Notes under the pieces: generated by a model
Seen by the model: the letters and a program-made list of their open reading frames with translations, nothing else
Told to the model about the DNA's origin: nothing
Databases searched by the model: none
Position numbers and translations under genes: made by a program
Assembly: GCA_032622095.1 (NCBI GenBank)
Contig: CP136066.1
Location: forward strand, 204,376,978 to 204,440,977
Source: Siphonodentalium dalli
Taxonomy: Eukaryota > Mollusca > Scaphopoda > Gadilida > Siphonodentaliidae
Direction of reading: 5' to 3'
DNA: 64,000 bases
Shown: positions 24,401-38,200 of the stretch, one piece after another
Layout: each line of letters begins with the position of its first letter
How positions within the stretch are numbered: position 1 is the first letter of the stretch

Positions 24401-26187
24401 ATTAACACACTTTCCCGCGGATATACTGGTTCCGGCTCCGAGAAATCTATACCTCTTTGTCTGGAGAACCTTCCGCTGTGCCGTGCTGAGTATATATATA
24501 GTGTTTATGGGACAGTGTGACGTGGACACATGCGTGCGTCACGTAACCTTGAGACACAGACTGCGTGATATCATTCCAACGTAGAGTTTATCACGTGATT
24601 AAAATGTGGACAATGTCATTCAGGAAGTACCTGTCTACGCAATCGCATCATTAGTATCGACGAACACTTTTCCGGAAGTCCATCTTTGCCTATGTTGGTT
24701 TCAACTCTGATTTGGTGTGTCTGTCATTTGCAGAATGAGGTCCCCAGATGGTGAATTTAGTGACGCTATCCGCATAGCGGGCTAGCATAACTAAACTCAC
24801 CCTCTGGGGACCTCATTCTGCAAATGACAAACACACTAAACTCAGGCTTGGTTGTTTGCCATGCGCACTGTGGATTGTTTACGTTCGGTAGGGAGAATAT
24901 AAAAAAAACAATTTGCAGACAAAGTAACTATTTCTGCTTCTCATGACTATTTGATCCAGATTATTTTTTATGAAATCGTAGGGTACGCCATGCATATGTT
25001 TTAGAATTGATGGTGAGCATACATGACAATTAAGCCATCTTTATTACAAGTATACAGTAATCCTAAACAATCAACTCCTTAACCACAGCAGAATTATGGG
25101 TAATTTTTCAGGAATTGTCGGAAATATTTCCATATTTCCGACTAAATCAGACTAAATCCTGAAAAATTACCATAATTCTGCTGTGGTTAAGGAGTCGATT
25201 ATTTTGGGCATAACTGTATATAGTATTAGTTACAACTTCTACTTCAACTACTAATTGAATTGAACTACAATTTAATTGTATATGAAAAAAATTCTCAAAC
25301 ACAAGAAAAACATATTTCAGTCATATCCCAATTAAGTCCGTATCAGCCGGGGTCCGTATATACAAGTCAGGTTACGTATCAGCCGGGGTCCGTATATACA
25401 AGTCAGGTTGTGTATTAGCCAGAGGTCCGTATGGACAGGGGTCCGTAACAGCCGGGGTCCGTATATACAAGTCAGGTTGCGTATTAGCCGGGGTCCGTAT
25501 GAGCAGGGGTCCTCAACAGCCGGTGGTACGTATATACAAGTCAGGTTGCGTATTAGCCGGGGTCCGTATGAGCAGGGGTCCGTAACAGCCGATGGTATAC
25601 GTAAAGGCCACGCAGGGTTCATATCAGCCAGGGTCCGTATTGATCGTAAAAATCGTTAAATGACATTAACAACATCAGCGCGGTATTCATATCATACCCC
25701 GTCTTAAATGTGTTCGGGATTCAATTGAAAGGCTCGTACTTTGGTGGCTGGAATGGGCATTTTTGTTATCCTTTTTCGAGTCTTGTTCTGTAATGGAGCG
25801 CCAGTTAGCCCGTGACAAGCCTTCACATATCAACTGCGCCGCAACCAGTCAGCAATGTGCGGGAAACTAAAGTAATATAGCTATCATTCAAGACCTCATT
25901 CACATATCAACTGCCCCACAACCGGTCAGCAACATGAAGACCTTTCCTTTACTTTACTTTAAACATATTTTATTGTAAATTCATTTACAACGGGATTGGG
26001 GTACAAGTTTTAACAACTTACAATGTCTCCGCTCCCAGATATAATCTATATATGAATTTAAACAAGATGACACAGAATATATGCATGATGATGTTGCATA
26101 AATTTGGTCAACAAAACGAATAAAGTTTGAGTAAAGAGTGTGTGATATTCCGGTTTTGTGTTTGTATACTTCGAGCGTTTTTCCGGT

Positions 26188-26253
<66 letters not shown>

Positions 26254-29200
26254 CATGGAAATCAAAACTGAGAAATAGTGGCCTTTGTTTATTTTACAGG
26301 GTATTTATATGCTATATTTGTTGCATTTGTTTGGTCCGTAGCTTGGTCCAAGACCTTTTCTGTGAATGTGGTACAGTTTAGCAGATTACTATATTGAGAA
26401 AAATTATGACAACCTGATCTATGCTATTGCATGAAGTGTTAAAGGTACTCAAACCGATCAGAGGGTCCTATATTACTATTTCTTTGGCTTTGGGGGTAAA
26501 AAGTAATTGATTCGAGTCGAGGAACCTACCAATCAACGCTCAGGGTGATCAGATATCGATATTTGAAGTTTCGTTATTTCTATTCTTTCTGTCCCAGAAC
26601 ACAGTCAAAATTGCGTTATTATTACCACTTGATTTTAGAGTTATCCATCCTTGTCTGTTTGAATAGTGTTTTGGTGTACATATCTCGAGCAGATTACGAA
26701 GTTAAGGGCAATTATTAGTACTCATCTCGAGAAAATAACAAATTTCAAAAATCAATATCTAATAACTCTGAGCTTTGTTTGATGGGTTCCTCGACTCGAA
26801 TCAAATATTGTTTAACCCCAAAGCCAAAGAAATAGTAATATAGGACCCTCTGATCGGATTGTTCAAGTTCAAGTTCAAGTTTATTATTAATATCTCTCCT
26901 TATCATAATTGACATAAGAGATCATTACAAGTAATAACATATGTGATGATATCAATGAATGAGCATGGAAGCAAAAATGTATGATCTTTTTGTTTTGTTA
27001 TTTAAATGTGATTCCAATTATAATCATGAATGTTGTATAAGTCATCACATATTTCCCCTCCGGATGCACACATACGAGTGTAAGCTCTCGATGTGGTTAC
27101 AGCGTTTCAGTAGCATGTTGTTGGAATCTGTTGAGATGGGGACCCTCTGATCGGATTGTGTACCTTTAAATCTATGTCCTACCTCGCATATACATGAAGA
27201 TTATGTGCCAATGCACTCACACATATCAGAGAATGCACCGGCTCTGAATATCAAGGTAAATAATGTTATGCCAATGTATTATCGTGGCTACCTGTGGGAG
27301 ATTAGCATATATAAGAGAATGCATTGGCACAGGGTTTCACAAAATGTCAGGAAGCTCCAGTCATTAAAGGGTTAACCCTTTACCCAACAGAAGGGCCCTG
27401 TGCCAATGCATTCTCTTATATATGCGAGTCGACCATAGGTCGCCTCACATATATAAGAGAATGCATTGGCTTAACACATTAAAAATTATAAAATTGTTAA
27501 AGAATGTAAGAAAAAATGGTAAAATTTTAGGCCAATTTTAGGCCAATGCATTCTCTTATATATGCGAGGCGACCTATGGTCGACTCGCATATATAAGAGA
27601 ATGCATTGGCACAGGGCATAACTGTAACTATCACAATGTGGTCAAGAAGCCGGTTCCAATGATATCCACATTTGTATGGTTCTATTGAGACAGACCGAAG
27701 ATATTTTAGGCTGTTGAAGCTTTATTTGGCCGGTTTTGGTCGGTTTGTTGGGTAAAGGGTTAAGAGGAATTACCATTATCCATTTAGTTAATAATTCGTA
27801 TTTCCCTTTTTTTTCAGAATTCCGAAGCAAGTTATGACTTCAGCAGCAACGATCCGTACCCATACCCTCGTTACACTGACACGTGGTTTAATAGCCATGG
27901 AACGCGATGCGCAGGAGAGATCGCCGCTGCTCGGGACAACCATATATGTGGTGTCGGTGTGGCTTACAACTCAAAGGTTGCAGGTCGGTCTTTTATTATA
28001 TTATAATCACCACGCTGGTCATCCTATAATCTCCACTGTGGGGAGTATCACATTCAATTGTCAATGTGTTCCTACTAAAAATGCAGCAAACTCCAATGTG
28101 AATGTAGATTTAGTTTCCTAAACTATCTATAACAATGTAACATTGACAAACATGTCCAAATTTATCACCACGCACTCATCTTGTAGCTGAAAACACACAC
28201 ATTTGAAAAATAGAAGCTTATTCTCACAATTCATCGAGCATTTCGTCACTTTATGGAGCTTTATTCGTCGAACTCTTGACATGTGGCTGAAGATGGGTTC
28301 ATCAAGCACCTCGTGGTTCCGGACTTGTGTCCGAAGAAAAACAATTAATGAAAACATTTCTCTCAAAACAAACCTACCTGTAGTCTTCACTCGTGCCCGC
28401 AACGGGTTTACTCAATATTTGCCCGCAGTGGGTATTATATGATGACCAGCGTGATCATGCACTATCATAAATTTAAATTCATCTTAAAGCGGACCAAGTC
28501 ACTAGCAGTGGGTAAATCTGCAAATAATATAAAACTCTGTAAAATCAACAGAATAATGTCTGTAATTATGAATTATGTGGCGTGATACTGCTGATTTATG
28601 CACAGTCAAACACATTTATAATGCGCAGTGTGTTGTGTTATTTTCGGTTTTTATTTTTTTGGGTTGAATGTTTTTTTGGTATGCTTAAGCATGCTATAGC
28701 GAATTTAAAAACAAACTGGTTAAAACCTTAGGGGCATGTTAAATGTAAGATTCCCTGGCAATAAACCTACAAAATAAGTATGTTAAAGAATATAAGAAAA
28801 AATTATTAAAATTGTAAAAAATAATAACAAATGATGAAAAATTGTTAGGCCAATGCATTCTCTTATATATGCGAGGCGACCTATGGTCGACTCGCATATA
28901 TAAGAGAATGCATTGGCACAGGGTATATGGGTTGATACAAAAATCGGACCTAGCACTGAAAGTGTTAAGGGGGGTGAGACTTTTTGTCCGAATTTGTTTA
29001 CATGATATATTCATGGTTGTAACACAGGTTTTGCATAAAATAATTATTGTAATATGTATATACACAGAAATATAACAGAATAGAATCAAATTAACCTTTA
29101 TATGTATAATTAGGGCAGAAATGTTAAAAATACTGTAATTGTCCCCCTGAAATACCATCCAGTTTGTCCGAATTTGGCCGAAAAAATCTCCAATTTTCCC

Positions 29201-32200
29201 GAAAAGTCTGAGCTTCCAAGGCGTTTGGGGGTTTGGGGGGGGGGGACTGCAGCCATCCTATCCCCTTGGCCCGTACGGCTATGCTGGTATTCGAAAGCAA
29301 TATCCGTAGCCTGGCGTCAATACTATAAAACTTCTACACCCTGATTACACGTGTAATTTATAAGACAACAGAAATTCGAGCATACTACAAATTATAGTCG
29401 ACAATACTACATGTGTTTTCTTACAGTGTGATTCTTTTTAGTAATACTTTATCTTAGCACAATATCATGCGGCCTTGGTGAAAAACCACTAACTTTCAAA
29501 TGTACCGGCATGTAATTAACACGTATCGAAGTTTTATATTATATTTATATTATAGTACTGAACCAGTTGGTTCTGATGTCACAATGTCATTCTTACTCTG
29601 CCAAAAATTATTTTGCTTTTTGAAGAAAATCTTTCTTGGTCTAAGAAAATCTTTCTTGGAATAGTCCCTAGAAATTTATTTTCTTGACTTATTCTTAACT
29701 GTTACATAAAATAAGCAAAATACTAAGAAATGTTTTAGAAATACTTAAGATATTTTCTTTCATTAAAAGTACATTCTTGTAAGAACTTCTAAAGTATTTC
29801 TCAGTAGTATTCTTATTTTAAGTAAAACATTCAGAAAGATATAAGAAGTTTAATTTCTAGGGAGTATACTAAGAAAATTTGCTTAGGCCAATAAATAAAC
29901 TGAAATAGAAATTTTGCGGAGACATCGAAAAATTGTTGGAATGTGTAATAGGTGTATCAAATTTGTATATTTCAGACAGAAAATATATTGATAATATTCC
30001 GATAATTCAATAGTTGAATCAATATTTCATGTGAAATATGTCGTTCACAGACCAATCTTAGAATACCTATTTTCCTACTTTTTGTAACAGTTTTAGCTTG
30101 GAATCAGTTGGAAATTTCGTCGTGTTTTTTCCAGGTTTGAGAATGCTTGACCAACCATTCATGACTGATCTGATCGAAGCAAGCGCAATGGGCCACAAGC
30201 CAAATATGATCGATATATACAGTGCCAGCTGGGGACCAACTGATGACGGAAAAACTGTCGATGGCCCCAGAAACATGACAATGGAAGCAATTGTGGCCGG
30301 AGTCAATAAGGTAATACGTTTAACGGAGCTACATGTCATGTACACACGTCCGTACACTGGCATAATACGCTGAGTCGCTGAGTCTCAGCCATATTGGATC
30401 CATCCAGCCCCAATCAGTTTGTTTAGTGCTACAGGTCAAAGTTCTGGAGTAGCATTCCATATATGGAGCTTTTGAATATTCTATTCGTGAATTCATATAA
30501 GGATTAACTGTCATGTGGACTGTTTTTATGGAGATGTAACGGACATAACTTGTGTAAAACCCGAAGGGTTTTACATACAAGTTATGACCACTTACCTCAC
30601 CATTACATCTCCATAAAAATAGTCCACATGACAGTTAATCCTTATATTTATATACATTTAGCGAAGAAGCCACTTTTGTAAATATATTTAAATCGAAAAG
30701 TGTATCGTGACAAGATCAGCCCAAAATACCCAATAGCACCCTTGCCAAAAGTTAATAGGAACAATTTCTCTTCATATTGAAACCCGATGATGTATTGAGT
30801 CAATCCTGCGCGAGTCCAAATGCGCCCAAAACATTACGCCTTCGTCTTTCCAAACCTAATGACGTATCGATGGTGTTATTAGCTTGGTGTTATAAGGCGT
30901 TGCGCATTCACCGAGAAATAACTGCAACTAGCCACGTGGGCGCCGACCAATCAGAATGCTGGATTTAGTGATGACAACACTTAGTGTGTAAATATATATG
31001 GAATGCTACTCCAGAACTTTGACCTGTTGCACTAAAAATACGGAACGGGGCTGGATGGATCCAATATGGCCGCGACTCAGTGACGAGGCGTATTGCATAC
31101 AGTTTGGACGAAGCCAGATAATCTAGATTATCTACGCGTTCGATAGTCTTGAGCAAATAGAAGGGAATCCCATTATTAAAAAAAGTCAGAATCAGCCAAC
31201 CACAAATCGCGGCACGTCTGACTGGAGCCAATCAGACGCTATAGTTGCGTGAAATTTCTGTTAAACTGAACGTTGTTTTAAAGACTTATGATGTACTTTT
31301 TTCGGGTGCGTGAAACTGATAAGTTAGTATTCAGGTGCTATGTATGAATGTAGCATTCTTCTAACATCACCGAAAATCCCAAGCAAATCGACCGTACCAC
31401 TCCATAGAAAACATTGTCTGAACTACTCTAAATTGTAAATATTTACTAATCGAATCGGGACGCTTCTATCAGCGATAAAGTAACGATAACGAGTTCGCAA
31501 TCGGCAGTCACTGCATTTAATTAATATATAAGAATGTCGGTAATTAATATATAAGAATGACGGTGTGTGTTTAATTAATATATAAGAATGACGGTGTGTG
31601 TTTAATTAATATATAAGAATGACGGTGTGTGTTTAATTAATATATAAGAATGACGGTGTGTGTTTAATTAATATATAAGAATGACGGTGTGTGTTTAATT
31701 AATATATAAGAATGTCGGTGTGTGTTTAATTAATATATAAGAATGACGGTGTGTGTTTAATTAATATATAAGAATGACGGTGTGTGTTTAATTAACATAT
31801 AAGAATGTCGGTGTGTGTTTAATTAACATATAAGAATGTCGGTGTGTGTTGTTAATTTAGATATATTTGTAAAAAATAACTACCTTGAGCAAGATTATTC
31901 TCCATTTCTATTTGATCACCCTACCGGAGTGTTTCACATCACTTTAAGATTATTCTCCATTTCTATTTGATCACCCTACCGGAGTGTTTCACATCACTTT
32001 AAGATTATTCTCCATTTCTATTTGATCACCCTACCGGAGTGTTTCACATCACTTTAAGATTATACTCCATTTCTATTTGATCACCCTACCGGAGTGTTTC
32101 ACATAACTTTAAGATTATTCTCCATTTCTATTTGATCACCCTACCGGAGTGTTTCACATCACTTTAAGATTATACTCCATTTCTATTTGATCACCCTACC

Positions 32201-35200
32201 GGAGTGTTTCACATCACTTTAAGATTATACTCCATTTCTATTTGATCACCCTACCGGAGTGTTTCACATCACTTTAAGTAATGCGGTTCCATGTTTGTTC
32301 CGGACTATACCGAACACGTATAGATGTTCTAGATAGTATGAGGTCTTCGCCCAGACTTATTTTTCATGGCAAACTATGGGGATTCGTCTCATGTACATGT
32401 TCCACAAACTTTCTAAAGGTAAATTTCATCGCCATTATAACCTTCCATTACTGGAGCTTCCTGAAATTTTGCGAAACCCCTGCGCCAATGCATTCTGTTA
32501 TATATACGAGTCTCCCATAGGGGGCCTCACATATATAAGATAATACATTGGCCCAACAATATTTACCTAAATTGGCCCTGTAAGCCAATGCATTATCTTA
32601 TATATGAGAGGCTCCCTGTGGGAGACTCTCACATATAAGAGAATGCACTGGCACAGGATCATAATGCTGCACCAGCGCAGCTCCCACCAGGAAGGTGTTA
32701 AATGCAATAGGCATCGTTGTGTTATAATAGTGGTCAATTCCAAACTAACAGACGTTGTTGGATGTCAATAGGTGTGAAACGGCGATCAATGGGAAATAAT
32801 TATATGTCCGGGCTATTCAAAAACCAATTTTCAAGTCGATAGCTCCACCCAGCCCGACGTTGTCCGGGCTATTCAAAAACCAAATTTCAAGTCGATAGCT
32901 GTACCCGTTTCCTAGATCTGGTCTGCGCATGCGCGAAGCTGGCGTCGCACGGGCCCGGCGACCCGATAAAATTCGTATCCGGGGCAAGATACATTCACAT
33001 ACAAAATTTCAAGTCGATAGCCCCACCCGTTTCCGAGTTCTCGTCTGCGCATGCGCGAAGCTGGCGTCGCATGGGCTCGGCGACCCGATAAAATTCGTAT
33101 CCGGGACAAGATACATTCACATACAAAATTTCAAGTCGATAGCCCCACCCGTTTCCGAGATCTCGTCTGCGCATGCGCGAAGCTGGCGTCGCACGGGCTC
33201 GGCGACCCGATAAAATTCGTATCCGGGGCAAGATACATTAACATAGCAAATTTCAAGTCGATAGCTCCACCCGTTTCCGAGATCTCGTCTGCGCATGCAC
33301 GAAGCGGGCGCCACACGGGCTCGCCAATACGACGTTGACGACCGCCTGATCAAACTACACACACGTACCAAGTTTCGTCCCGATCGGTCGAGAATCGTAG
33401 AGTTGTATAAATGACATACATACATACAGACATACAGACAGAGGTCTTCAAAATATATAGGAGATTAGCCCGATGAGCCCGACGTTGTCCGGGCTATTCA
33501 AAAACCAAATTTCAAGTCGATAGCTCCACCCGTTTCCTAGATCTGGTCTGCGCATGCGCGAAGCTGGCGTCGCACGGGCTCAGCGACCCGATAAAATTCG
33601 TATCCGGGGCAAGATACATTCACATAGCAAATTTCAAGTCGATAGCTCCACCGTTTCCGAGATCTCGTCTGCGCATGCGCAAAGCTGGCGTCGCACGAGC
33701 TCGGCGATCCGATAAAATTCGTATTCGGGGCAAGATACATTCACATAGCAAATTTCAAGTCGATAGCTCCACCCGTTTCCGAGATCTCGTCTGCGCATGC
33801 GCTGCAAACAGACAGACGTAGGTCTTCAAAATATATATGAAATTAATGGTAAAGAAAGCTAATTTGGTACGTTATTTGTTCGGAAATACTCAGTAGTTTT
33901 CTATAACATTCTGACCAAAGTTGCTTGTCGGAGGTTCGTGGAATACACAAGTCCATACATCTAGGATAATCCTTCGAGTGACAACTTTCCATGGTCAGAA
34001 TGTTAGAGCTCGTAGCTGCCAAAACACTATGTAATGTATCATTATCCTAGTTTATAACCTTTTTCATCGTTTCTGGTCGCGTTACCGATCGCCTCGGCCA
34101 TTTTGAATGCGTGATACTCATAAACTCGAAACCGCGCGAGTCCCCACCTTGTGAATATCTGGCTCTAGACTTGGTAACGTGGAGATATTATAGAATTACT
34201 TTTAAATACGCTGTATTTTGTGTTGAAATTCGGCAGCGTTGTTTTAAAAAATGGACACCGAGAGCGGGACATAACAACTACAGAGAACGTGACGTGACAC
34301 CGAACCGCATTCAAGTGATTACAAAGTGTGATGTTTCCATAACTATGACTGAAGTTTGCCTCTTTATTCATCTATTTACGAGGTTGAGAATGTATAATTC
34401 CATTTCGCTGTTATTTTCATATAAATTGGATATATGCTTTTCATTCGATGCCTATGCATGGTTATGTTATTCAAAATAAAGTGGTATATTAAATATTCAT
34501 GTTTATTGTCGATTCGCTAGTCTAGACACATGTGGGAGTGCGTGGTATTTAGATATAAACGAGCGAATCTAAGCGAGAAAATTAATGTTCTTTCTGATAT
34601 GCCACATTATCAACCAGTCGTCTCCGATGCGATAGTCCATTTTCACATCAAATGTGGTTTGACGCTCCTCCGCCATAAGAGTCGATACAATCCCCATGTG
34701 TTCGCGGTGTCTGTCGTATAACATTAAAGGCACGGATGGCCTTGGTTGTAGGTTATAATTTAGAAATAAAAGTTACCAAATTATGAAAATTTCCTCAAGA
34801 ATATACTATTATAGGACAGTAAAATGATAGTATGAATACAATATTATCCACAAAACACACTTGTGCAACATTGTGGTGATTTGTTTTGGGCAGATGTGAT
34901 TCACGGTGAACCATTCAACACCGACATATTGAGTGGCGAGGATTAGTGAGCACTATAAGGGTATGCTGTGGACAAAGTTTATTTAGTCGGATCTCCCCGG
35001 TGTTAAGTGTTTTGTGATCGCACACTTTTTACGTACTGTATTGTAACATAACATGCCTTTTGAGTACTAACACTGCATACGGTGTTGACAATAACATGCT
35101 ATTGATGCGACATTTATAATTGGTATAAGAACAAAATATGTCTATATTTTATATATTTAATATTAAACAATATGGTTATATATCACCTTGATGCTACTGC

Positions 35201-38200
35201 GGTTTCGTGGTAACATTGCATGTGAATAAGTTACCGGGCAGATGTTGCGAGATTAAATCTGATTAATGATCGTATAAAACTGCTCGTTAATCATACCAAT
35301 GGAATGTGTGTATCGATCCGCGTGTTCCATCGGATCTATCAAACTCCATGCAGGGTTTACCTCCCTTGGTGACTCTGTAAGACCGCTGCTACCGGCGACA
35401 TTTTACCCACATTTGGTGGACTTCCGCGATATTAAGATATATACTAAGCGAGCAGAGCAACATGCTGCCCTTGTTAAACACACAAAATATCGATTAAAAT
35501 TTGTGTAATTTCGTGCCTTCAGTTTGAAAAGTCCCACTGGATGCAAGGAACTATATTCCGAAACGGTGTAATTTGGTTCTCCAATTATTTTATCAACGCA
35601 AAAGTATAAACGGTCGTTATTCCTCATATCATGGCGAAACCTTTATATATTAGTTGTGCGGAGTTTATCAAAAATTGTGATAACTCAGCTACCATTGAAG
35701 GAATATTCGCCCCCCCCCCTTGAATGTCCCCCTCCCCATGATCGCAAAAAATACAATTTGGACACCCATCCCCTTGGGTTGGAACTTTCCAAATATAATA
35801 ATGACCAGTTTTATATAGCGATTAACCAATTACTTGCTCTAACACGCTTGGTACAATATTACCCCAGTCAATTGTACAAGACAACCAATGAACCGGCTGC
35901 AGCAATTGCAGGCGCTGATCTAGTTTGATCAGAACATGCTCTGATACTCATGAGGGTATCACCCCCTCCCCCTGAATCCTGAATACCAGTTAATTTTGGG
36001 GGGTGAATTCTGAATACATGTTAAGAAATAATATGCGATAAATGACATACAAATTGACTGATTTAATATCAGACAGATACAAGTACAACCAGAAGTTACA
36101 TATATATAGACACATTATGATCCATTATACCTGACATGATATTGGAGTAGAGTATTATGGGCGTTATGAGGCCGTTATGCTACGATTAATGATACTTTAT
36201 GATGCCATGGTGGTCAAATATGCCCAAGAAGCTATTCTACCCACTAATTCACACAGATAACTAGCACAAAATATTATTTTGCGCCATCAAAACCTGCGTC
36301 CATGATGTTTTGCTTGAACCCGAATACCAGTTAATTCCGGGGTATGAATCCCGCGTACGGCTTCAAAACACCCTGAATCCCGCGTATCGAAAGGGGGGGG
36401 GGTGTGATACCCTCACTCATCAGTGTGACATAGCCGACACAGTACGAGCGACCTTGCTCAAGGGTCACAACTTGGCGCGGGTTTTGAAACAGCGAGCAAT
36501 CCAACAATTGCAAGTCGCTCAAAGCCCCCAAGCCACTGCTTTGTGGAGACTCAATGACCGGCGACGTGCTGCGAACCCATACCGATGCATGTGTTTACAG
36601 CGAATACAAGTCCGACGCGCTAACCACTGGACCACGGAGCTCCACATAGTACCTCAAACTTTCCAAGTGATGGAAATTTCCAATCTGACACCCCCAATGT
36701 TGCAACATTTGCAACTGGTGGCCATTTCAGACTAAAAGAACAAAAGAATTTGCAACTGTTGGTCTAAAAACAAAAACTTTCCCACTAAATACTTGTTGTA
36801 AACTCAAACAATGAGAACAATTTCCACCTATATATGATTAGATAAGTTTAATTGGCAAAACATCCTTATAAGGACAGTATGCATACATAATAACATATAA
36901 TTGTACATTGTGTATTGAACAGTATAATAAATGATATTAATATAAGGTCAAGCTGAATATGCATTGGATCATCTATTCTGTATTTATTCATTGATTTATA
37001 ATACGATGCTCGTCGCGTGCGGAGAATAATCTTCGGATAATATGACAAATTGAAGTGCATGTATTTGAAATATTGTTGGATAAGATTTTGACAAACTGTT
37101 CAGTTTGGGTCATGCTTTCAAATTTGACCAAAAAAAAAAAGTGTCTTCATAAGGTTTATGAGCTCGAGACGTTGTGTGCGGTAAGCGCTGCATTCTAAAA
37201 GAAAGTGTTTTTCGTCTTCTATAGCATTATCGGAACAAAATAAACACAACATTTGTTCCACTGCCGTCATATGTCGTGTAAAATTTCCAACTAATGTTAT
37301 GTTAGTCATGAACTTTCCAAAAGTTTAAAATGTTGACTCCAGCCCCCAACCCCCCTTGCCTCACCACGTCCCGGCTGGTGATTAACCCTTTACCCAACAA
37401 ACCGGCCAAAAACGGCCAAATAAAGCTGCAACAGCCTAAATTATCTTGGGTCTGTCTCAATAAAACCATACAAATATGGATATCATTGGAACCGGCTCAT
37501 TGACCACATTGTGATGGTTACAGTTATGCCCTGTGCCAATGCATTCTCTTATATATGCGAGTCGACCATAGGTCGCCTCGCATATATAAGAGAATGCATT
37601 GGCCTAAAAAAAATCTTTTTTTAACACTTTTTACCATTTTTTCTTACATTCTTTAACAATTTTATAATTTTTAATGTGTTAAGCCAATGCATTCTCTTAT
37701 ATATGCGAGGCGACCTATGGTCGACTCGCATATATAAGAGAATGCATTGGCACAGGGCCATTCTGTTGGGTAAAGGGTTAACAGGGGAAGTTTGACGTTC
37801 TTCAATATAAACCTGCAAAATATATACCCAATCGCTGGTGTTGTAGTCCAAATTTGGTTTTATAGGGTCGCAATGGTAAAGGAAACATCTTTGTTTGGGC
37901 GTCTGGAGACGGTGGCCAAGAAGACGATTGTAACTGTGATGGTTACGCTGCTAGCATGTGGACAATCTCAATCAACTCGGCCACCAACGACGGCCAGACC
38001 GCTGGTTACGATGAATCGTGCTCATCAACACTGGCCAGCACATTTAGCAACGGAAAGAGTACTCTACGTGATGCCGGAGTGGTGAGTATATATATAAGCT
38101 ATATCCATTCCATGAATGGAGCTTCTTGAAATTTTGCGAGAACCCTGTGCCATTGTTTTGTCTTATATATGCGAGTCTCCCATAGGGAGCCTCGCATATA

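Larger units (their letters stand above)
31295..32280. repeat. Element E2, expanded copy
   Basis: Same order of blocks as 11420-11790 (GGGTGCGTGAAACTG, GAATGTAGCATTCT, TACCACTCCATAGAAA), but the distal half is expanded into two consecutive minisatellites. Confidence 0.85.

Noticed and set aside
24223-24600. CACGTG pairs as an enhancer
   Set aside because: Three E-boxes in several hundred bases of unclassified DNA is weak evidence; left as a note in the gap entry.
26058-26265. RE-repeat protein ORFs
   Set aside because: Pure translation of the (CT)n microsatellite.
31517-32275. CRISPR-like array of regular repeats
   Set aside because: Units are contiguous without unique spacers, and the context is a eukaryotic intron; these are minisatellites.
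32929-33740. Several overlapping ORFs around the GC-rich repeats
   Set aside because: They follow the 122-bp repeat, which shifts frame each unit; similar peptides occur on both strands. Not coding.
36549-36642. A functional tRNA-Thr gene
   Set aside because: A and B boxes are recognisable, but the anticodon stem does not pair, the spacing is too long and the acceptor stem is not closed.
36310-36735. 141-aa + strand ORF
   Set aside because: It runs antisense through a tRNA-derived SINE head, a MITE end and an R1 fragment, so it is a composite of repeats.
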